Source: Cacajao melanocephalus (taxonomy: Eukaryota > Chordata > Mammalia > Primates > Pitheciidae). Taken from it: DNA of 64,000 nt. The stretch's first letter is position 1, and each line of letters starts with the position of its first letter. The notes under the pieces are model-generated. The model was not told where the DNA came from and made no database searches. It saw only the letters and a list, made by a program, of their open reading frames with translations. The position numbers were made by a program, and so were the translations under genes. Location: positions 162,271 to 226,270 of the forward strand of contig CAUYLG010033242.1 of the NCBI GenBank assembly GCA_963573385.1. Reading direction: 5' to 3'. Positions 10,741 to 24,310 of this stretch are shown piece by piece.

Positions 10741-11884
10741 GAGCCCTGCCTCTTCCTGATGTGCCTTCCTGCTTCCTGCCACTTGCTCAGTCTCCCCATC
10801 TGAACGTCAAGGGTTCACTTGAGCTGGTCTCCAAGCTCCTGGCCCACACCAACATTCCAGATCTCTCAGCGAGGATAGACAAATGCTGAGTGACACCCCC
10901 ATCCCGGCTCCCAGCCCACACACTCACTCGAGGCGTGGGCATCGATCGGCTTGGAGCTCATTAGCGGCCACACAGCCGTTGCTGCATGTCACAGGCTCTT
11001 AAAGTCTCCATTACCGAGCCTCCTTGCTCCTCTGTATTTTTAGCCTGCCTCTGGAGGAGACGGCTGGCATCTCCTGCAGTTAAACAAGTCAGGTTCAGTG
11101 GTTTCGACAACATCTCAGGCCTCTGGGCACCTGGAGGTGGGGGCCCCCAGATCTGCTCCTGGAAGAGAAGCTGGTGGGAGGTGTGAGGGTCAGGGGTGGG
11201 ACCAAGTGTTCTCCTCTCTCTGGCAATCCCTTAGTCCCTTCTTGTGGGATACCACCTCCCAGGTATGACAGAGCACAGGGGCCCCCACACTTTCCCGGCT
11301 ATTCTGGGACCTAGGAAGATAAACAGCTCTCTGGATGACACCAGACTGACGGCAGGTGATGCCAACTTGGGAACAAAACCCAGGCCACATAGACCTCCCC
11401 AGGGATCAGCCACCATCTCTGGCTGCAGACAGGTAGAGCAAAACAAGCCGCCCAGCAGCGTGTTGATATCCAATGCCGTGAGAGCAGGTTTCTTCTGCCT
11501 GCAGGAGATAGAGCAAGCCCGTGCAGCCAGCCTAGCTTGCAAGAGCCTGGGTTCCTTTGACACTGATAAGAACTGTAGCTCACAGGCCCCAGAATGTGGG
11601 AGAAAGTACGTGCTCCCTGGTGAGAGACGCCAGGAAAGGAGTGGCAGGCCAAGGCTTGCCTGGGAGGGGTAGGAGGTGCAACATGGAGGGGAATGGGGAA
11701 GGAATCCCAACGTGGGGAGAGGGGAGGCCCTCAGGCCTGAGAGATAGGAATGGAGCTGTTCCCATATTGGGAGCTCCAGAGCCTGGACTTCCAGGAAGAA
11801 TAAAAGCCTCAATCAAGGACATACATTTCTCTATTCCCCAACAGCCATATACCCTAAGACTTACTAATACAATAATAGGCGTGA
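10741..11884. other. unassigned unique stretch
   Basis: No repeat recognised. 10830-11060 has a conserved-element look (see findings). 11231-11895 is open on both strands in several frames, but all mutually antisense and low in coding character, so I call no gene. Confidence 0.35.
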
Positions 11885-12125
11885 ACAATTATTAGTCTGT
11901 TACTCTGAGCCAGTTACTTAGACAGTGTACTAAGTGCTGTTGGTATATTTCCTGATCATCTTACCAATTCTTCACTTTAAGGCAGGAACTGTTATGATTC
12001 TTCTCATCTTATGGATGAGGACAATGAAGCTCAGAGAGGCTAAACAACTCACCCAAAGTCACACAGCTGGAAAGTGTCAAACAGATGCAGAATTTCAATG
12101 CAGCGTTCAGGCTCATCCTACGCCA
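11885..12125 (-). mobile_element. MIR SINE
   Basis: 'tactaagtgctgttggtata', 'aatgaagctcagagaggcta' and 'caactcacccaaagtcacac' are the MIR reverse complement. Confidence 0.85.
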
Positions 12126-12369
12126 TGTATGTAGCCTTCGGATGCCAAGGAAAGAAATGAAGTAAGTTATCACTTAACAGTGACATTTTACTGATGATGT
12201 GGCGGGAAGAACATCATTTTGGAAGGTTCTGTCTCTATGCCAGATGTGGTTCTGACAAATTCCTCTTTTCCTCTGGGCCTCAATGAAGGGCTAGATTGAG
12301 GTGTGGATGGATCAAAGTCATATTACACATCTGTTCTGAGTTCCCATCTGAATCTGACAAGATGTTAAA

Positions 12370-12595
12370 TAATAATAATAGCAAACATTCCAGGAATATT
12401 TACTCTGTGCCAGGTATATTATATGTGTTGTTTTATTTAATCTTCATTCCTCCCCTGTGAAGTATTATCCTTAAACAAATGAGGGAATGAAGCTCAGAAA
12501 GGCAGAGCAATCTGCCTGAAGCCACACAGCTAACAATGAGGTGAGGCTGGAATTAGAAATGTGGCCTGCTCTCTCTTAACCACTTCCCTTTCTGC
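12370..12595 (-). mobile_element. MIR SINE
   Basis: 'atttactctgtgccaggtat', 'gaatgaagctcagaaaggca' and 'ctgaagccacacagctaaca' in order. Confidence 0.87.
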
Positions 12596-12984
12596 TTTCT
12601 GATGATTCAGTCCTGGGATACCTAAACGTTTTAAGAAGGAGGAGCTTCAGGTGTCTTTTATCAGAGCTGGAGGGAAGCCAGAGGCGGAGCCTATGTGATC
12701 TGCGGGAAGCACTCAGTTTTCTGCTATTTAGGTGAGAGAAGCGGCTTCCTTATTTTCAGGCTCAGGGCACTGACCTCCCTTTACACCATCCTATTCCACG
12801 CCATCTGTTATTGACACCCCACTTATCTCCAGGTGCTGAGAACTTCCTAAACAGAATACTTCCGGAAGGAGGAGGAGGGAGATAGCCTGCAACACTTTTG
12901 CTCTTCCCAGAGGGGCCTGGAGGGGCAATAGGAGTGACATCTCACGCAGGGACCTGGGGATTTCTGCGCTTTGCCAACTTCTAT
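12596..12984. other. unassigned stretch
   Basis: No repeat or gene recognised. Confidence 0.3.
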
Positions 12985-13415
12985 AAATTTACCCGATACT
13001 TACTGTCTGCCGATTCGGTGCCAGGCACCTTTCCAGGGCAGGGCTGCCATACACAGCAGCATGCTGCACAACCCTCTGGAAGTGCCAGTCATATTGTAGA
13101 CACTGTACCTGACATGAATGGCTGCTGGAACGTCGTGGTAAGCAAGACCAACCTGGCCCCCATCTCACAGAGGTTGGAGTCCCACAGGGGCCTCAGTCAG
13201 GCGAGGCACAAAAATGACCCCACAGTGTGGCCAGCGTGGGGATGGGGGAGGAGCAGGGGCTGTTGGGGCTTGCAGCAGAGGCCCCAAGACTATATTTGGT
13301 AAGTCAAAGAAGGCTTCCTGGAAGAAGTGATGTCGTCTAAACTAAGGCCTGAAGGGTAAGTAGAAGCAGCCTGCTTAAGGGGGGAGTGTTCCAGGCAGGA
13401 GAAGCATAAGCATCT
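12985..13415 (-). mobile_element. L2 LINE, decayed
   Basis: 'gtgccaggcacctttccagg' near the start and 'aaagaaggcttcctggaaga', 'aactaaggcctgaagggtaa' and 'gagtgttccaggcaggagaa' near the end keep L2 reverse order. The middle is diverged. Confidence 0.65.
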
Positions 13416-13499
13416 AATTATAATCCAAGGTAATACAGGCTATAACATCAACATGAACACAGAGCTGTGGGAGCCTTTATTCATTCCATCAATCAGTCA

Positions 13500-13725
13500 C
13501 TCATTAAGGAGATGGAGAATAGTTATGCCTGGGAGTTGAAGAAGTTTCACCCAGGAGATAACCCTTGAACTGGGCCTTGAGGGATAAGTAAGGGTTTTCC
13601 AGGATTAGGGGGGCAGGAGAAGAGGGAGAGAAGCATCTGAGGAGACAAAACCACATGAGCAAAGGCATGCGGATGGAGGTTTTGAGCATGTTGCCTGCAC
13701 AAAGCAGAGGTTTAGGATACCTTTC
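13500..13725 (-). mobile_element. L2-like fragment
   Basis: 'cttgaactgggccttgaggg', 'agtaagggttttccaggatt' and 'atgagcaaaggcatgcggat' resemble an inner L2 reverse segment. Confidence 0.5.
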
Positions 13726-13909
13726 CCAGGCTACCCTTGGTAGCTCTTTGTCTCTCAAACCTAACCTTGATATTTATTATTCATTTTTAACATGGCATCA
13801 TCTGTTGATAAGAGTTCAGATAGGAATGTTGGATGTATGCATGCATGAGTGCAGGGATCAGTGGATGAGTGGAAAGATTAATAAATGCATGAATGAGGGA
13901 ATATATGAG

Positions 13910-14165
13910 AGAATGAATAATAATACCGAACATTTTATATGTGCTTTCCATGTGCCAGGAATTGTTCTAAGCGCTTTTTATTTATTAAATCATTAAATCC
14001 TCACACAACCCTAGGAGGTAGGTTTTGTTATTATATTCATTTTACAATTGGGAAAAGTAAGGCATGCAAAGTTAAGTAATGCACGCAATGCCGCACGGCT
14101 AGGAGGTGGAGTGCGGGGGCAAGGGTTTGAACAGAGGCCGTTTGGTTCCAGAGGATGCTACAGGC
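13910..14165 (-). mobile_element. MIR SINE
   Basis: 'tgccaggaattgttctaagc', 'aaatcctcacacaaccctag' and 'gggtttgaacagaggccgtt' mark a near full-length reverse MIR. Confidence 0.87.
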
Positions 14166-14869
14166 TGGGTCCCAGGAACAAATGCTAGGAGTTGGGCAGT
14201 TCCTCATGTATCCAGATATCTCCTCTCTCACTCCATAATGGTTTCTTGGCTAAGCCTCCTTCAGAAACGTGCTGCTTCCTTGGAGCAGACCTGGGTCCAG
14301 GCAGCCAGAGTCTGTCTGGGCACTGCCCTGGCTGGTGGGGACACACAGTACCTGCAGCCCATGCTGGGCAGCTGCAATGTGCTGAGGATGCGCTGCTCCT
14401 CCCCGGAGCAGACCCAGGCCGGGTGAAGAAGCAGGGCCTTTAGCTTGCACAGTGGAGAACGCCCTTGCTCTGGGAGTGCCTCTCTGATCACTGAACAAGG
14501 AGCTTGAAGTTTGCCTTGCAGTTGATTGTATTAGCATTTCAGAAGAATCCCCCTTCCTGGGAAGTGTATTAACAGTTCACTCTGGCTGGTCTCTCACCCA
14601 GGGCAGCCTCTTCGTGAAGTGCCACAGATTTCCTAGGAATCCTCTGAGACATTCTGACATTCTGATTGTCACTGCCAACGTGGGCTGCGAAGGAATTAAT
14701 TGACACAGTTGAAACCCTCAATTTCCAAGGGCTGTATAATAAAAAAAAGGTTATTGTATCATTGCAGATTCCACCACTAGTGAAAAAGGGCTAAAGACCA
14801 TAATGACAATATGGCATGCTTAGTGAGTGGGGACTCACTTTGATTTTCACAGGCAACCATCCTGAACTT
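14166..14869. other. unassigned unique stretch
   Basis: No repeat recognised. 14570-14830 is AT-balanced with an 'ggaattaattgacacag' motif (see findings). Confidence 0.35.
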
Positions 14870-15085
14870 TAGGGAATAATAAGGATGATAGTTATTATTT
14901 ATTGAGAATCTGTGATACGTTAGGTACCTTACTAAATGATCGATCTATATATTATGTATTGCAACTCTGTGAAGGAGATGCTATTTTAATCTCCATTTTC
15001 AGGTGAAGAAACTGAGGCAGGGAGCGGTGCAATGAACATGGCTTGTAAGTTGTAGAGTAGAAATAAACTTGTGGCTGAAAGACAT
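14870..15085 (-). mobile_element. MIR SINE
   Basis: 'ttattatttattgagaatct', 'ctccattttcaggtgaagaa' and 'actgaggcagggagcggtgc' follow the MIR reverse order. Confidence 0.8.
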
Positions 15086-15247
15086 TCTATTTTCTTGAGG
15101 ATGAAGGACGATTGAAATACCTGGGCAGGCAGGGTTAAGATATGGGCTAAACATAAGGAATTCTGGCTGGTAAAGTATTGTAAGTGTCTGTACACACTTT
15201 CTAGACTCTGAGAGAACACCACTGCATTTTCTCTCAGACCACAGGAA

Positions 15248-15425
15248 TCCCATCCATCCATCTACCCATTCATCCATACAAAAGAGATCCAACCATTCAT
15301 CATCCACCTACCCATCCATCCATTAATCTGCCCATCAATCCACTCATCCATTTATCTATCATCCACCCATCCATTCATGCATTCATTCGGTTAGTCATAT
15401 ACTCATGTATTCACTTATTTATTCA
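15248..15425. repeat. (CATC)n/(CATT)n tract
   Basis: About 180 bases of imperfect CATC, CATT and TATC tetranucleotides, degrading towards CATT/ATTC at the right end. Confidence 0.9.
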
Positions 15426-15559
15426 ACTCAGGGGTGTCTCTGACTACCCCTCCCTAGCTTCTGTCATGGAAGCAGGTGCCCCCCTTTCCTATAAGTGACT
15501 GCTATGACAGATGTAGCAGGTGGAAGAGAAGCAGCAGGAGAACAAGGTGCTGGGAGATA

Positions 15560-15735
15560 CAGTGCCACTTCCATAATTTATAAAGAGTTCCTTTAACTTT
15601 CTCATCCCCAGTCTCCATATATGTAAAATGGGAATAATATTTGCAGGCTGTTGTGAATTTAAAGCAAGCAAATGTGTGACATGTTTTGGAAATATAAAAG
15701 TTCTGCATAAATTTATGTCTCTATCATCATTATCA
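15560..15735 (+). mobile_element. MIR fragment
   Basis: 'ctttctcatccccagtctcc', 'atatgtaaaatgggaataat' and 'ttgcaggctgttgtgaattt' are MIR 3' half. Confidence 0.75.
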
Positions 15736-15836
15736 TCAGCAGTGCAGTATGTACTCAAATCTATGACTCCCTTAAATTTAAGAAGTCAGCATCTGTAAAA
15801 TGAACCATTTCTGATTTTGTTTTAAAGAAATTCTTT

Positions 15837-16534
<698 letters not shown>

Positions 16535-16845
16535 TATCAGTCAGTGTGGGTTACGTTATGCTGCAGTAACAAACAGTCCCTAAATCTCTGAGGACTATGA
16601 CAAATGTTTATTTCTCCCTTATATTACATGTCTGTCATGGGTCAACTGCAGCTCTGCTCCCCTGCTTTCTTCACTCTGGAGCCCAGCCCAACAGAGGAGC
16701 ACACTGATTCTCAAACCTTTCCGTTATATTTTATTGGCCAAAGCAAATCACATGGCCAGGCCTGTCATCAATGGGAGGTATATTCCACTTTCAGAAAGGG
16801 CACCCAAGGGAAGAACAGCAAATATTTTTACCAATAACATAACTT
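16535..16845 (-). mobile_element. LTR-like fragment, family uncertain
   Basis: 'tatgctgcagtaacaaacag', 'gtttatttctcccttatatt', 'catgtctgtcatgggtcaac' and 'ttattggccaaagcaaatca' resemble a reverse-oriented MaLR/ERVL-type LTR. I cannot assign the subfamily with confidence. Confidence 0.5.
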
Positions 16846-17008
16846 TCCATATACATTGTAACTGAACTAGGTTATTTGAACGTCAGAATGGTTTAGAGGA
16901 AGGACCTTTGCAGGAAGAGGTAGTAGCTCAATTAAGTTAGCTTCTCTCTGTGTCCGCCTCTTCTCTCACCATCCATTTTCTATGTATTGTGGCTTTTGCT
17001 TTTCTGTC

Positions 17009-17506
<498 letters not shown>

Positions 17507-17609
17507 TGCTTTTCTGTCTTGAGATTCCCGTTTCCTCACGACTCTGGCTTCCCCTTTATGGTCTTTTTGCCCTCTTTCTCCCTTATGAACTTTTACCTTC
17601 TGATTTTGC

Positions 17610-17870
17610 CATTAATCAGCCAGAACTCTTTAGAATCAAGTGCCAGAAACCCAATTCAAAATAGTTTAAGCAAAAGGGAAAAGAAGGAATTTTTGGCTCA
17701 TCTATGAAAAATCAAAAGTAGAACTGGCCTTCAGCATGGCTGGGTCTCGGGGCCTTGATAATATTCTTGCCATCTCTCATCTCGTCTTTCTGCTGTTTTA
17801 ACTCCATCTTTGGACAGACTTTCCCATCTTGTTGATGGAATGGTTGCTATGGCGGAGGCCCCTGGTTGTC
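17610..17870. mobile_element. old interspersed repeat, unclassified
   Basis: 'aagcaaaagggaaaagaagg', 'ttcagcatggctgggtctcg' and 'aactccatctttggacagac' have the look of a common mammalian transposon remnant that I cannot name. Confidence 0.35.
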
Positions 17871-17894
17871 TGCCAACAGCTGTTCTCCTTTTCT

Positions 17895-18295
17895 TCCAAT
17901 GTGGTAGAATATTTTAGTTGGCAAGATGGCCTCTCTTGGAACTAGTTGTGCTTTAGGACTAAGTTCTGGCTAATCATACATGAGCAAAAATGATGTGTGC
18001 AACTTTTGGACTGTTCCCCTAAAAGAAATGGTTGTGCTTCCCCTTCGTTTTTCTTGCCTTCTGGCTGGCTGAATGTGGTCCTGGTGGTGATAAGTGTCAC
18101 ACCCCCAGAGAAGGCAGAGCAACAGACAGAAGGAGCCTGGGATTCTGAGAACTTTTGTGGAACAGAACCACTCTATCTACTTGAGCTTTTATATGAGAAA
18201 GAATTAAATTTTAATCTTGCTTTATCCCTGTTATTTGGGCCTCTTTGTTATAGTAGCTTGATCAATATCTTAATTAATTCACTTCCCCATCTTGA
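17895..18295 (+). mobile_element. MaLR (MLT1-like) LTR
   Basis: The end 'tatgagaaagaattaaattt', 'tgggcctctttgttatagta' and 'gcttgatcaatatcttaatt' resembles the 3' end of MLT1-type LTRs with the AATAAA-like region. The 5' part is diverged. Confidence 0.5.
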
Positions 18296-18811
18296 ACCCA
18301 TCATTGTGGTCAGGGGATAAAAATCTACTGACTGGGCCAGGCCTGGGAATTGGGGTCCTATTTCAGAATGTGGGGTGAGACTAGCTCACCTAAACTCATA
18401 GGTGAGACTAGCTCATCTAAACCCTAGGATTATACCCCAAGGATTATTGGGGTGCTATCACCAGAAAAAAATGTGAAATGAGTGCTAGGCAGGCAAAAAC
18501 AACACATGTCTATCATGCCCTGTGAACTCCCCATTCTCCTTATGCTTGCCTTCTTAGATGCCCTAGGAAGACATTGGATTGGCCCAATTCATCCTTTTCC
18601 TCTTACCAGGCCACAACTCGTCTACCAGGTGCCAGGCAATGGCCCAATCAGCTGTGGCCATGGAGATGGGTCACCTGTGGCTACCCCTTTGGTAGCCGTG
18701 GTGGACAGAGTAGACAGCGTGATTCACGTGTCTTCAGAGCCCTCTGTTCACTTGCTGTAGTGGGTGGAGTTTATGTTGAGGGCTGGGGGTAATTCAGGAA
18801 GTGGACTAGTG
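18296..18811. other. unassigned stretch
   Basis: No repeat or gene recognised. There is a short direct repeat 'gtgagactagctca' (18374-18387 and 18402-18415). Confidence 0.3.
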
Positions 18812-19027
18812 CTTTAGTCTGTTTGGGCTGCTGTAACAAAATGCCATAAACTGGGTGGCTTATAAACAACAGAAACTTATTCCTCACAATTCTGGAGGCC
18901 GAGAAGTCCAAAATCAAGGCACCAGCAGACTCAGTGTCTGGTGAGAGCCCACTTTGTGGTTCATAGAATGGTGCCTTGTCACTAGTCCTCACATGGTGGA
19001 AATGGCAAAGCAGCTCTCTAAAGTCTC
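18812..19027 (-). mobile_element. MLT1 LTR, left half of a split copy
   Basis: 'tttagtctgtttgggctgct', 'aaactgggtggcttataaac', 'attctggaggccgagaagtc' and 'agactcagtgtctggtgaga' follow the MLT1A/B LTR reversed, stopping at 'aaagtctc'. The rest of the same LTR is at 22548-22682, about 3.5 kb away. Confidence 0.88.
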
Positions 19028-19056
19028 GTTTTTAAATTTTTGTTTAAGGGATAGGG
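19028..19056 (-). mobile_element. Alu-type monomer, left stub (T tail)
   Basis: 'gtttttaaatttttg' followed by 'aagggataggg' reads as the T tail and first bases of a monomer that continues at 22437. Its insertion split the MLT1, and the MST provirus then split the monomer. Confidence 0.6.
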
Positions 19057-19480
19057 TGTATAAGGCCATTATCTCATTGTTATAAAGAAATACCTGAGAC
19101 TGAGTAATTTATAAAGAAAAGAGGTTCACTTTGCTCATGGTTCTGCAGGCCTTACAGGAAGCATGATGCTGCCATCTTCTCAGCCTCTGGCAAGCCCTCA
19201 GGAAACTTACAGTCATGGCAGAAGGTGAAGGAGGAATATGCACTTCACATGGCCAGTGCAGGAGCAGAGTGGGGGTTGGAGGTGCCAGACCCTTTTAAGC
19301 AACAGAGCTCATAAGAACTCACTCACTACCATGAGAAGAGCACCAAGGGAATGGTGCTAAACCATTCATGAGAAATCCACCCCCCATGATCTAATCACCT
19401 CCCACCAGGTCCCACCTCCAACATTGGGGATTACAATTCAACATGAAATTTGGGTGGGGACACATCTTCACACCATAGCA
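19057..19480 (-). mobile_element. MST (ERVL-MaLR) 3' LTR
   Basis: 424 bases, the length expected for MST rather than the shorter THE1. Reads reversed: 'aaagaaatacctgagactga', 'ggttctgcaggccttacagg', 'cagtcatggcagaaggtgaa', 'tgggtggggacacatcttca', ending 'accatagca'. Old non-autonomous retrovirus-like element. Confidence 0.85.
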
Positions 19481-20777
19481 TTCCACCCTGGCCCTTCTCA
19501 AATCTCGTATCTTTCTCACGTTTCAAAATACAATCATGCCTTCCACAAAGTTTTAACTCATTCCGGCATTTTCTCCAAAGCCCAAAGTCCAAAGCCTCAT
19601 CTGCGACAAGGCAAGTCCCTTCCATTTATGAGCCTGTAAAATAAAAAACAGGTTAGTTATTTCCAAGATACAATGGGAGTACAAGCATTGAGTAAACATT
19701 TCCCTTTCAAAAGGAAGAAATCAGCCAAAAGAAAGGGGAGACAGGCCCCATGCAAATCTGAAACCCAGCAGGGCAGTCATTAAATCTTAAAGCTTCAAAA
19801 TAATCTGCTTTGACTCCATATCTTACATCCAGGGCATACTAGTGTTAGAAGTGGGCTCCCAAGGCCTTGGGCAGCTCTGCTTCTGTGGCTTTACAGGGTT
19901 CAGCCCCCGAGGCTGCTCTCACAGGCTGGCCTTGAGTACCTGTGGCTTTTCCAGGTGCAGGGTGCAAGCTGTCAGTGGATTTACCATTCTGGGGTCTGGA
20001 GGATGGTGGTTCTCTTTTCACAGTTCCATTAGGCAGTGCCCTAGTGGGGACTCTGCGTGTAGGTTCCAACCCCACATTTCCCCTCCACACTGCTCTAGTA
20101 GAAGTTCTCAATGAGGGTTGTGCCCCTGCAGCAAGCTTCTGCCTGGATACCCAGGCTTTCTCATACATCCTCTGAAATCTAGATGGAGGCTCCCAAACCT
20201 CAACTCCTGCACTCTGTGCACCTGCAGGCTTAACACCACATGGAAGCTGCCAAAGCTTAAGGCTTGCACCTTCTGGAGCTGCAGACTAAACGGTACTTGG
20301 GCCCCTTTGAGCAGAGGCTGGGCCTGAGCAGCCAGTGTCCTGAGGCTGTGCAGGGGAGTGGGGGTCCTGAGCCTGGCCCATGAAACCACTCTTCCCCATA
20401 GGCCTCAGGGCCTGTGATGGGACTGGCTGCCAGGAAGGTCTCTGAAATGCCTTCAAGGCCTTTCCCCTATTGTCTTGGCTATCAGCACTTGGCTTTTGTT
20501 TTAGTTGTGCCATCTCTCTAGCAAGTGGTTGCTCCACAGCCTACTCGAATTCCTCTCTCAAAAACAAAACAAAACAAAAGCTTTTCTTTCTCTGTCACAT
20601 GGCCAGGCTGAAAAATTTCCAAACTTTTATGCTCTGCTTCCCTTTTAAATATAAGTTCCAAGTTCAAGTCATTTCTTTATTCCCGCATCTGAGCATAGAG
20701 TGTTAGAAACAGCCATGCCACCTGTAGAACACTTTGCTGTTTAGAAATTTCTTTCTCCAGATACTCTAGGTCATCAC

Positions 20778-21118
<341 letters not shown>

Positions 21119-21384
21119 TAGGGCATGAACACAACCCAGCCAAGCTCTTTACTAAGTCATAACATGTGTGACCTTTGCTCCAATTCCCACTAAGTTTCTC
21201 ATTTCCATCTGAGACCTTGTCAGCCTGGCCTTCATTGTTCACATCACTATCAGCATTTGGGTCACAACCATTTAACCAGTCTCTAAGAAGTTCTAAACTT
21301 TCCCTCATCTTCCTGTCTTCTTCTGAGCCCTCCAAACTCTTCTAACCTCTGTCTGTTACCCAGCTCCAAAGTTGCTTTTGCTTT

Positions 21385-21661
21385 ATTTTTTTTTCTTTTG
21401 AGACAGAGTCTCACTCTCTCACTCAGGCTGGAATGCAGAGGGGGTGATCTCAGCTCATCGCAACCTCCACCTCCTGGGTTCAAGCAATTCTTGTGCCTCA
21501 GCCTCCTGAGTAGCTGGGACTACAGGCACATACCACCATGCCCAGCTAATGTTTGTATTTTTAGTAGAGACGGAGTTTCACCATGTTGGCCAGGCTGGTT
21601 TCAATCTACCGACTGAAAATGATCTGCCAGTGCTGGCCTCCCAAAGTGCTGGGATTACAGG
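21385..21661 (-). mobile_element. Alu SINE, 5' truncated
   Basis: T tail, right monomer and left monomer up to 'gggattacagg'. The last ~20 bases (5' end of Alu) are missing. Flanks 'gttgctttt' and 'gctgcttcc' may be a worn TSD. Confidence 0.93.
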
Positions 21662-21724
21662 CTGCTTCCACATTTTCAGGTATCTTTGTAGCAATCAATG
21701 CCCCACTCCTCAGTACCAATTTTC

Positions 21725-22436
<712 letters not shown>

Positions 22437-22547
22437 TGGGGTCTTGCTCTGTTGCCTAGGCTGGTCCTGAATTCCTGGGCTCAAGCGATCCTCTTGCCTC
22501 TGCCTCCCAAAGTGGGGTATTAGAGGTATAAGCCACTGTGTCTGGCC
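22437..22547 (-). mobile_element. Alu-type monomer (FLAM-like), main part
   Basis: A single left-type monomer: 'gtcttgctctgttgcctagg', 'attcctgggctcaagcgatc', 'tgcctcccaaagtggggtat', ending 'tgtctggcc'. Flanks 'aaagtctc' and 'aagactc' may be its TSD. Confidence 0.82.
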
Positions 22548-22682
22548 AAGAAGACTCTTTTATAAGGGCACTAATCCTCATGATCTAACCACCCCCAAAG
22601 GTCCTACCTTAATACCATCACATTGGTGATTAGGCTTTCCACTTATGAATTTTGAAGAGAAACAAACATTTGGACTATAGCA
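22548..22682 (-). mobile_element. MLT1 LTR, right half of the split copy
   Basis: 'cttttataagggcactaatc', 'tgatctaaccacccccaaag', 'taccatcacattggtgatta' and 'aacatttggactatagca' complete the MLT1 begun at 18812. Confidence 0.88.
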
Positions 22683-23599
22683 ACTGGGATCTCCAGCCAT
22701 GGAAGATGGACTAGGGAAAATATGAGAACTGGCCAAGGGTGTCTGTATGCTGTCTGCCCCAGCCTCCAAAAGTTGGTCTGTGCCCGTGACCATCTGTGTA
22801 AAAAGACACAAGAATCTTAGTTGGGTCATCTTCACTGTGCCAAAGGCAAGGCAAGTTATTTAAATTTACTGCAAACACTCATTGGGGATGGACCAGAGTG
22901 TTTGTTAACTCCAAATGCCAATAAATGTGTATAAATAATGCTATTAAAAATGTATTATTGCTCTGACACTTTGTTATAACATCTTTCCTCTTAACGTTTT
23001 CCCCATGTAACATTTACTTTAAAAGGCCCCAGCCAAAAGCTGAACACCAATAAAACTGTACCAAGTTTCCTAGAACATCTCCATTTGTGAAGCAAAGACT
23101 CAGCACTCAGGGAAAAGCCACTGAGATAGTCCACTGTTTTGTAAACTTTGAGAAATCTGTAGTTCCTGTAGTTGAGGCCTAACTGCACATTGCATTTGAA
23201 ATTTTGAAGCTTCAGTTGCTTCAAAATATTGTAACTGCTTCTCAAACAGGAAAATTGCATTTAGATTTCCCTCTGTGTTTAACCTCAGACTGGCAAGAGA
23301 TAGTCTTCAAATTTCCCCAGCAAATGAAAATCACTTTAGGATTGAGATTGCATATGGATAGTTCCTGCCATGAGAAAAAGAAATCTCCAGGAACAAATAT
23401 AGCCATACCTTCTGTGCTGGGCCTATAACAGGGAGAAATAGATGATCATTTTGTCCTATAATCTACAGCATGAGGGATTTGGGACAGAGACAAGGAAAGG
23501 CACTCTTGAATGTGAGGTTCAGCCACATCTGAACTATTACTAAGGGAAATTGCAATGTCCTGCACTCAATTTTCTTAGAGCCAGCCTCCTGTAAAATTG
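22683..23599. other. unassigned, partly AT-rich stretch
   Basis: No repeat recognised. 22850-23260 is AT-rich, non-repetitive and could be a conserved element. No gene frame is supported. Confidence 0.35.
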
Positions 23600-23783
23600 T
23601 TCCATTCCTTTGGCACTTTCCGTGTCAAAATTCCCTTCTTCCCCACGGTGGCTCTAGTGCTTTCAAACCATCTCTTCTCAGTCAGTCTTATAATTCACTC
23701 ACACTAAAGTGTGATTGTTTGTATTTCAAAGGGATCCAATGGGAAAGGGCCGTGCTTTACTCAAAGGAATTAGTCAACATTGG
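23600..23783 (+). repeat. local duplication, copy 1
   Basis: Runs from 'ttccattcctttggcacttt' to 'ggaattagtcaacattgg'. The partner at 25243-25418 is in direct orientation, roughly 90% alike by eye, with one gap of about ten bases near 'gtgctttcaaacc'. It is not a repeat family I recognise. Confidence 0.9.
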
Positions 23784-23879
23784 TAAAATTATAGACAATG
23801 ACAGACAGTGTATTAGATGGAGCATTGAACGGGGGTCTACTTATAAGACTGGTTTTACCTCTGATAAATGCATCCACTT

Positions 23880-23960
23880 TCCTTTCTCCCTCTTTCCCTC
23901 CCTCCCTCCTCCTGTCCTCCCCACTCTTCCTCCCTCCCTCCCTCCCTTCCTTTCATCTAT
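23880..23960. repeat. (TCCC)n-type pyrimidine tract
   Basis: About 80 bases almost wholly C/T on the + strand, able to form triplex-type structures. Confidence 0.9.
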
Positions 23961-24064
23961 TCAAAAACTTCTCTGGGGTGCCTGCTGTATTCCATTCTTT
24001 ATGTTCTGTGTTGAAATCTTGGAACAGGAACTTCCCACAACAAAGGAAACTGAGCCTAAGAAAT

Positions 24065-24310
24065 AATAATCATAATCACAGAACTACAATTACCATTCAT
24101 TGAGTGGGTGCTTACTACATGCTGGGAACTCTGCTAGGAGCTTTTTCTGGATCGCATTTAATCTTCACCACAGCCCAGTGAGGTAGGTAGTATTATTCCC
24201 TTTTCACAGACAAGAAAATAGAGGCACCATTTTTGGTCCAAGGTTGCACATATTAAGGTGTGATACTGGGATATCAACACAGGCAGTCTGATTTCAGAGC
24301 TTTCTGTTCC
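24065..24310 (-). mobile_element. MIR SINE
   Basis: 'gctaggagctttttctggat', 'gaggtaggtagtattattcc' and 'gatatcaacacaggcagtct' in MIR reverse order. Near full length. Confidence 0.88.

Noticed and set aside
11231..11812. 193-codon minus frame
   Set aside because: Three other frames on both strands are open across the same bases, and no domain is visible.
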